DNA of 64,000 bases from Paramoeba atlantica. Its lineage: Eukaryota; Discosea. The position numbers and the translations under genes were made by a program. The notes below the pieces were generated by a model. It did no database searches, was not told the DNA's origin, and saw nothing but the letters and a program-made list of their open reading frames with translations. The stretch is from positions 34,746-98,745 of the forward strand of contig CDRNVI010000160.1 in NCBI GenBank assembly GCA_977017575.1. Direction: 5' to 3'. Positions 59,200 through 64,000 of this stretch are shown here, one piece after another; positions within the stretch are counted from its first letter, which is position 1; the number at the start of each line of letters is the position of its first letter.

Positions 59200-60084
59200 A
59201 TGGCCGAAGATGAAGGGGAAAACTCAATAGGATGTCGATTATATGTTGCTGCTCTGCAAAATGACCATGAACAAATCAGACATCTTATCGAAGAAGGTTT
59301 CTCTTTTTTGCTCTCTCTCCCTCTCTCTCCCATTTCCTTCTTCCTTCTCCACTTTAAAGGGTCAATCAGCTGCTGATTGACACTCTGAGTGATGGGTTCT
59401 TTTTTTCTCTTTCTCTATTGAGAAAATGATGGAGATATGAAACACAAGAGATGACCTAAAGATCAAAGTATTTCTCCTCTTTTTTGAGAGTCTGGTCCCA
59501 CACAGAGACGAAAAAGAAAATTATTAAAAAAGAAAGAAAATTGGGTTCTCAAAGATTCGTTCTTCAGCACTCTCCTAAGGCTTGGGAGGGGGATCAGAGT
59601 TGAATTGGATGATGTTGTGTGAAAAATGCTTTTCAAAATAATGGAAGATATTGTCGATCCTTTTTCAAAAATACCTCCTCTTTTTCCGCAATCCAAATTG
59701 AATGAGTTCCCTGATGCCCTTTCACTCGTTTGTTTCAAGAAATAAACAAATTCAAAAACAGGAGCAGATGTAAATTGGAGACATTATTCTTCCGTTGATA
59801 CACCACTCCACGGAGCTGCAGCCTTTGGTTGTTTTGGAGCTGTTAAACTCCTCCTTGATTTGGTTTCTCTTTCTTTTTTCTCTTTTCTGTTTTCTCTCTT
59901 TTCTCTCTTTTCATTTCAAGTGACCCAATTTTTTTGTTCATTCAAAAAACAGGGAGCAGACCCAACCATTCGGAACAGTAGAAATGAAACCCCTTTGGAT
60001 CGAGTTCGGAACAATGAACAACTTTCCGAGTATTTAAAAGCATGGAATACTTGCCAAGTGAAGCCAGCGAAAAAAGATAAATAG
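59200..60084 (+). CDS. Short ankyrin-repeat protein, copy A
   Basis: Exons 59200-59296, 59762-59862 and 59953-60084 give 109 residues. The chain is about three ankyrin units: RLYVAALQNDHEQIRHLIEE, then TPLHGAAAFGCFGAVKLLLD, then NETPLDRVRNNEQLSEYLKA. The TPLHGAA signature is typical. No other domain is present, so it is probably a small binding protein. It is duplicated just downstream with the same exon borders. Confidence 0.87.
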
Positions 60085-60116
60085 GATATGATTGGTCAGG
60101 GAAATGTCATTTGGCT

Positions 60117-60207
60117 ATCAAACTTCACATGAAATGTAATTACAAAATGTATTTTTCTCATATTTTTAGTGATTTGATCTCACAAGCGAATTCATTCAGT
60201 GCAACAA
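60117..60207 (+). repeat. Left arm of a 90 bp inverted repeat
   Basis: Begins ATCAAACTTCACATGAAATG, 33 bases after the stop of ankyrin copy A. It matches the reverse complement of 61211-61304 with only a few mismatches and small indels. Confidence 0.9.
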
Positions 60208-60411
60208 TCTTCATGTTAATTTACAAGTTGAAGGGTTTTCCATAATAAACTTGAGATAAACTTGAAACTCACTTTTTCAACATCCCCTTCTCTTTTTGTT
60301 CCAAGCCCTTCAAGAAAGAATAAATTTTACACAAACAGAAAAAGCAAAATTTTGTTTCTTTTTGAGTGCTTTTGAAGGGAGAGAAAAGAGAGAAGAGAGA
60401 AGAGAGAGGAA

Positions 60412-61086
60412 ATGGCCGAACGTGAAGGATTCCACTCAATTGGAAGTCGATTATATGATGCTGCTCTGCAAAATGAAGTTGAAGAAATCAGACGTCTTAT
60501 TCAAGAAGGTTTGTTTCTCTCTTCTTTTTCTCTCTTCCATTTTCCGCTTTCTCGATTGAAAAAACGAGCAACAATCGTCTTGGATAAGATCAAAGTATTT
60601 CATTCAAAATATTGGGTGATTATTATTGTGTGATCCTTTTTCAAAACATGTAGAGTAGTAAAGGAGTTTAACACAAAAAATACCTCCTCTTTCCGCAACC
60701 CAAATTGAATGAGTTTCTCTATGCCCTTTCACTTGTCCTTGTTTGTCTCAAAGAAAATAAACAAATTCAAAAACAGAAGGAGTAAATGTAAATTGGAGAC
60801 ATTTTGAATCAGATGATACACCACTCCACGGAGCTGCAGCCTTTCGTCAATTTGAAGCTGTTAAACTCCTCCTTGACTTGGTTTCTCTTTCTTTTCTCTC
60901 TTTTCTCTCTTTTCCTTTCAAGTGACCCAATTTTTTTGTTCATTCAAAAAACAGGGAGCAGACCCAACCATTCTGAACAGTAGAAATGAAACCCCTTTGG
61001 ATCGAGTTCGGAACAATGAACAACTTTCCGAGTATTTAAAAGCATGGAATACTTGCCAAGTGAAGCCAGCAAAAACAGAAAAATGA
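60412..61086 (+). CDS. Short ankyrin-repeat protein, copy B
   Basis: Exons 60412-60508, 60780-60880 and 60955-61086 give 109 residues with the same three-exon layout as copy A. It differs mainly in the first exon (MAEREGFHSIGSRLYDAALQ) and the middle (RHFESDDTPLHGAAAFRQFE). The last exon is almost identical. Exon 2 needs the AG at 60778-60779, not the CAG three bases earlier. The long identical stretch reaching into introns shows a recent duplication. It lies between the two arms of the inverted repeat. Confidence 0.87.
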
Positions 61087-61125
61087 GATGAATGTTTTGT
61101 GTATAATGATTGATTGGATCTTCAC

Positions 61126-61151
61126 ATATATATATATTTTTATAAAAATAT
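61126..61151. repeat. AT palindrome downstream of ankyrin copy B
   Basis: ATATATATTTTTATAAAAAT-type sequence forms a perfect inverted repeat with almost no loop, between ankyrin copy B and the right inverted-repeat arm. Confidence 0.75.
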
Positions 61152-61210
61152 ATATTCGAGAAAAACCCTTCAAAAAGTGAACTTGGTTAAATAACATGAA
61201 AGATTTGTTT

Positions 61211-61304
61211 GTTGTTGCAATTGAATGAATTCGCTTCTGAGATCTAAATCACTAAAAATATGATAAAAAAATACATTTTGTAATTACATTTCATGTGAAG
61301 TTTG
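61211..61304 (-). repeat. Right arm of a 90 bp inverted repeat
   Basis: The reverse complement of the left arm at 60117-60207, with shared blocks such as TGTAATTACATTTCATGTGA seen on the given strand as TGTAATTACATTTCATGTG. No third ankyrin coding copy is seen next to it. Confidence 0.9.
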
Positions 61305-61377
61305 ATGTGTCTTGAAGAAAAGAAAAGAAAAAGAGAGGAAAACAGAAGAAGAAAAGGACAGAATGTCTCTCGATTTT

Positions 61378-62291
61378 TTAAAGTTCATCAAGAGAATTCA
61401 TCGCAGAAGAAGATCGAAAAAGGAGATAAAAAATGGTAATCAAACACAACAAAATAATTGCGTTTGTCAAACAAAACATTAATTTTGGGGGAGAAGAAGA
61501 AGAAGAAGAAACAGAAGAAGAAGAGGTTGAAGAGAGAGACGAGGAGGGAGAGGTATTTTCTTCTGAATGAGATTGTCTTTCTCGTACTTTCTCTTCTTTC
61601 TTTTCTCTCTCTTCTTCTTCCTCTTCTTTCTCTTCTTTCTCTTCCTCTTCTTCTTCCTCTTCTTTCTCTTCTTCTTTTCCCTTTTTCTCCTTACTTTTTC
61701 TCTCTTTTTCCAATCTCCTCTTTTCTAAGTCCCTCAAAAGGTCACGATTGGGAGAAGCAGAAGAAGAGGAAGATGAAGAAGAAGGATTTGAAGAAGAAGA
61801 GTTTTGTTCATCTGCATCTCCAGACATTTGGAGAGGATCATCCTATTTGAAAAAAGGAGGGGTTTGGAAAGGAAGAAAAGAAAGAAAAAAAAAATCGAAA
61901 AAAAAAAAACAACCACAAGAAAAGAGAAAAAGAAAACCTGAACAAAATCAGCATGGACATTGCCAACAACCTCAGAAGGCCAATAAACAGGTTCTACAGG
62001 TTCTCTTAATCGATAGCAAATGCATTGACTATTTCAAGAAAGAATGAGAGAGAGAGAGAGAAAAGGAGAAAAGAAAAAAAAAAGAGAAAAACAAAACTCC
62101 ATCCCCAGAAACAGAAAAAAGTGCAAAAAAGAAAATAAAAGAAACCGTTTTTTTCCAAATAAAGACCTAAACTGTTTTATTTCTTTCGATTTTTGGAGTT
62201 TTTTGGGAAATTTCTTTGAAAACAGAGACGGTTTGTGAAAAGAAAAGGAGTCCCAATTCTCTGCCTTTTGGAGAATCTGAGTCTCGTTCAA
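61378..62291 (-). CDS. Tail-anchored protein with acidic/basic coiled region (5' end uncertain)
   Basis: The last two exons are well supported: 61938-62028 (CICYRLREPVEPVYWPSEVV) and 61378-61842, joined in phase. The last exon has Ser runs, a Lys/Glu-rich helix of about 60 residues and one C-terminal membrane segment (LMFCLTNAIILLCLITIFYL) followed by 13 residues, the layout of a tail-anchored protein. Upstream, a donor at 62144-62145 lets a Lys-rich exon (SKEIKQFRSLFGKKR) join in frame, but no ATG is found in that frame. A second frame has an ATG at 62329-62331 but no fitting donor. Family unknown. Confidence 0.5.
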
Positions 62292-62451
62292 GAAGATTTT
62301 GTCTCAAAATCATGTCTTGTTGAAATGTCATTTGCCACTCAAAATTATTAGATTTCAGAATGAAGAAAAAGGGAGGAGATTTTAATCACCAAAAACAAAC
62401 GATTGAATGATTGTCAAGTTCTTCTTTTGAATCTATTTTTTTTTCAGAGTT

Positions 62452-63301
62452 TCATGATTCAAGTTTTTTGGCTGCTTTGACATTAAGAGCCCAATTCCCA
62501 GGTAATTTCTTGACCACAGCTTCAAAAATCAAATCCAAATTTGTATTTGAAAGAGCTGATGTCTCATAATAAGGAATATGTTGACGCTCCATACAAAATT
62601 CAGAAACCAAACTGAAATCCACAGCCCTTTGACATTCACCACTTTCAATTTTATCCAATTTGGAACCAACAACAACCACATAAGGTAAGGATGTCTCACC
62701 TTCAAAAGTGTCAATAAAAGTTTGGTAGATGTCTTTTAAAGAGTTGAAAGAGTCTTGGTTTGTGAGATCGAAAACTAATATTCCTGCAGAAGCTCCTCTG
62801 TAGAATGATCTGCTGAGTGCTTGAAATCTCTCATTTCCTGCAGTATCCCAAATCTATTATTTTTTATTCTTATTATTAGATTGTTGGACAAGGATATGGG
62901 AGAAGTCGATTTGGATATATTCTTTCATATCCATTTGATTCTTCTTCTTATCTTAATAGTTGAAATTTTCTTGAAACTCTCAAAATAATCTCAAAATAAT
63001 CTTCACTCTTTAAAAAAAACAAAAATAAATCTCCAAACCTGAAGACGATAAGCACCATCATCCAAAAACAAATCTTTTATTGCAAAATCAGCACCAATTG
63101 TCGCTCGATACTGTTCACTAAAAGTGTGGGAAACATACTGATTCATAATTGATGTTTTTCCAACTCTAAAAAAAAAAAATGGAAAGTGAAAAAGTTGAAT
63201 CAAAAAGAAAGGGAAGTTCTCAAGAGAGAAAGAAAAGGAAAAACTCACTTTTCGGAGCCAAGTATAACAATTTTTAAGTGGGACTCTTCTGACTTCTCCA
63301 T
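62452..63301 (-). CDS. Rab7-like small GTPase lacking C-terminal cysteines
   Basis: Exons 63249-63301, 63039-63165 and 62452-62853 give 193 residues. Rab7-type marks are NQYVSHTFSEQYRATIGADF (switch I) and IWDTAG-NERFQALSRSFYRG (switch II). Three key spots deviate: the P-loop reads GSEKVGKTS, the catalytic DTAGQE is DTAGNE (Gln67 to Asn) and the NKxD base-recognition motif is SKLD. G5 is ETSAL. The C-terminus ends AAKKLES with no prenylatable cysteine. It may be a non-prenylated Rab7 relative with altered GTP cycle; that is inferred. Confidence 0.92.
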
Positions 63302-63968
63302 TTTAAAAGAAAAAAAAGAAAAGATAGAGAAAAAAAACAAAAGTCCAAAACACAAAACCAAAAAAACTCGACACCTTAAAAACACGCTTTTTTTTGACGC
63401 CGTTTTTTGCAAAAAAAGAAAGTTTCCTTGTTTCCCTCCGAAACCAAGTTTTGCAGCAAAGCTCCTCAAAATCAAAACTTTCTCTCAACATTTCTCTTCT
63501 TTCTCAGATTATTTGGAAAAGAAAATGAAAAAAAAAAAATTGGATCAAATAATGCTCTCATTTGTGGTTTTCAAACCAAGTAAGAGAATGAGAATGAGCT
63601 CTTTTTTGGGGGTATGTGTGAATTTGATTTGTGATCCCTTTTTCAAATAATTTAATTCATTACTTAATTCACTGTTGAAGCTGGAGTTTCAAGAAAATGA
63701 AGTGATTTCAATAAAGAAAAAGAAAATCTATCTTGACAATAAAGGATGAAAATATATTATTTAATGGATTCTATTTTGGGAGATGAAGAGAACAATATTA
63801 TTTTTATTTTAAATAGAAAAAACAAACACAACTTCCAAGGAAGGAAATGAACAAGTCTGAGAAGAGAGGAGAAATATTGTCTTCCAAATTCAAAAATAAA
63901 GGAAGAGAAGAAGCAGGAAAAAAGAGAAGAGAAGAAGAGAGGAAGGAAGAGAGAGAGAAAGGGTTGTA
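63302..63968. other. AT-rich region without a supported gene
   Basis: The part 63302-63500 is the upstream leader of the Rab7-like gene. The rest is AT- and GA-rich. Short ORFs here are low-complexity (Phe/Ser or Lys-rich) and are not called. Confidence 0.35.
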
Positions 63969-64000
63969 TCAATATTCAATATCTTCCATGGGATCTGAAT
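63969..64000 (-). CDS. Possible 3' end of a minus-strand gene (partial)
   Basis: Reading into the window from its right edge on the minus strand gives SDPMEDIEY and then TGA at 63969-63971. The acidic end and the AT-rich sequence after it fit a C-terminus, but ten codons are too few to prove it. Confidence 0.2.
   Translation of the reverse strand, partial: SDPMEDIEY

Noticed and set aside
1..64000. tRNA genes, rRNA genes, CRISPR arrays, transposase genes or prophage.
   Set aside because: I saw no tRNA T-loop/acceptor pairs, no rRNA-like sequence, no spaced direct repeats and no intact transposase or integrase. Some could still be missed by eye.

Overview
This 64 kb window is nuclear DNA from an intron-rich, AT-rich eukaryote, most likely a unicellular amoeboid or flagellate protist. 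It uses the standard code, and TAA, TAG and TGA all end genes. Housekeeping genes are clearly eukaryotic: cullin-4, MCM5, cytosolic leucyl-tRNA synthetase, ribosomal P0 and RNase MRP RNA. They sit beside signalling genes typical of amoebozoans and animal relatives: a Frizzled-like receptor, a DOCK-family GEF, a REJ/GPS membrane protein, a START protein and three small GTPases. I cannot fix the lineage from sequence alone; an amoebozoan is my best guess. All exon models were assembled by hand from homology, reading-frame continuity and GT/AG sites. In every model quoted the exon lengths sum to a whole number of codons.

Layout. 0-5.3 kb: the tail of an unknown gene, a sugar aminotransferase, a MYND zinc-finger protein and a Frizzled/Smoothened-like 7TM receptor with one in-frame TGA. 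6-12.2 kb: a 2049-residue REJ/GPS protein with a stalk of about 520 residues made of a proline hexapeptide repeat, then a small secreted Cys-rich peptide. 13.1-29.8 kb (minus strand): a 19-exon cullin-4 and a 15-exon DOCK gene. 30.2-35.6 kb: 16-exon MCM5 and a START protein. 35.9-39.9 kb: phosphopantetheine adenylyltransferase, the RNase MRP RNA gene and an unknown 674-residue protein. 40-49 kb: a Ras-like GTPase, a secreted Cys-rich protein, a Rho-like GTPase with an embedded F-box, a low-complexity protein, a lipoate-protein ligase hosting an antisense gene-like insert, and a small unknown protein. 49.6-64 kb: leucyl-tRNA synthetase, a multi-membrane-span protein, ribosomal P0, two duplicated ankyrin genes, a tail-anchored protein and a Rab7-like GTPase.

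Genome style. Genes are close together on both strands. Introns are short to medium and very T-rich on the sense strand. Most begin GTT rather than GTAAGT, so minus-strand genes appear as A-rich stretches on the given strand and produce many spurious Phe/Lys-rich ORFs.

The most striking items are: a Rho-type GTPase whose insert region is replaced by an F-box; a DOCK SH3 domain split by about 125 residues; three small GTPases that all lack a C-terminal prenylation cysteine and have altered switch II residues; an RNase MRP RNA gene; an ankyrin gene copy bounded by a 90 bp inverted repeat; and a gene-like antisense insert inside a lipoate ligase intron.
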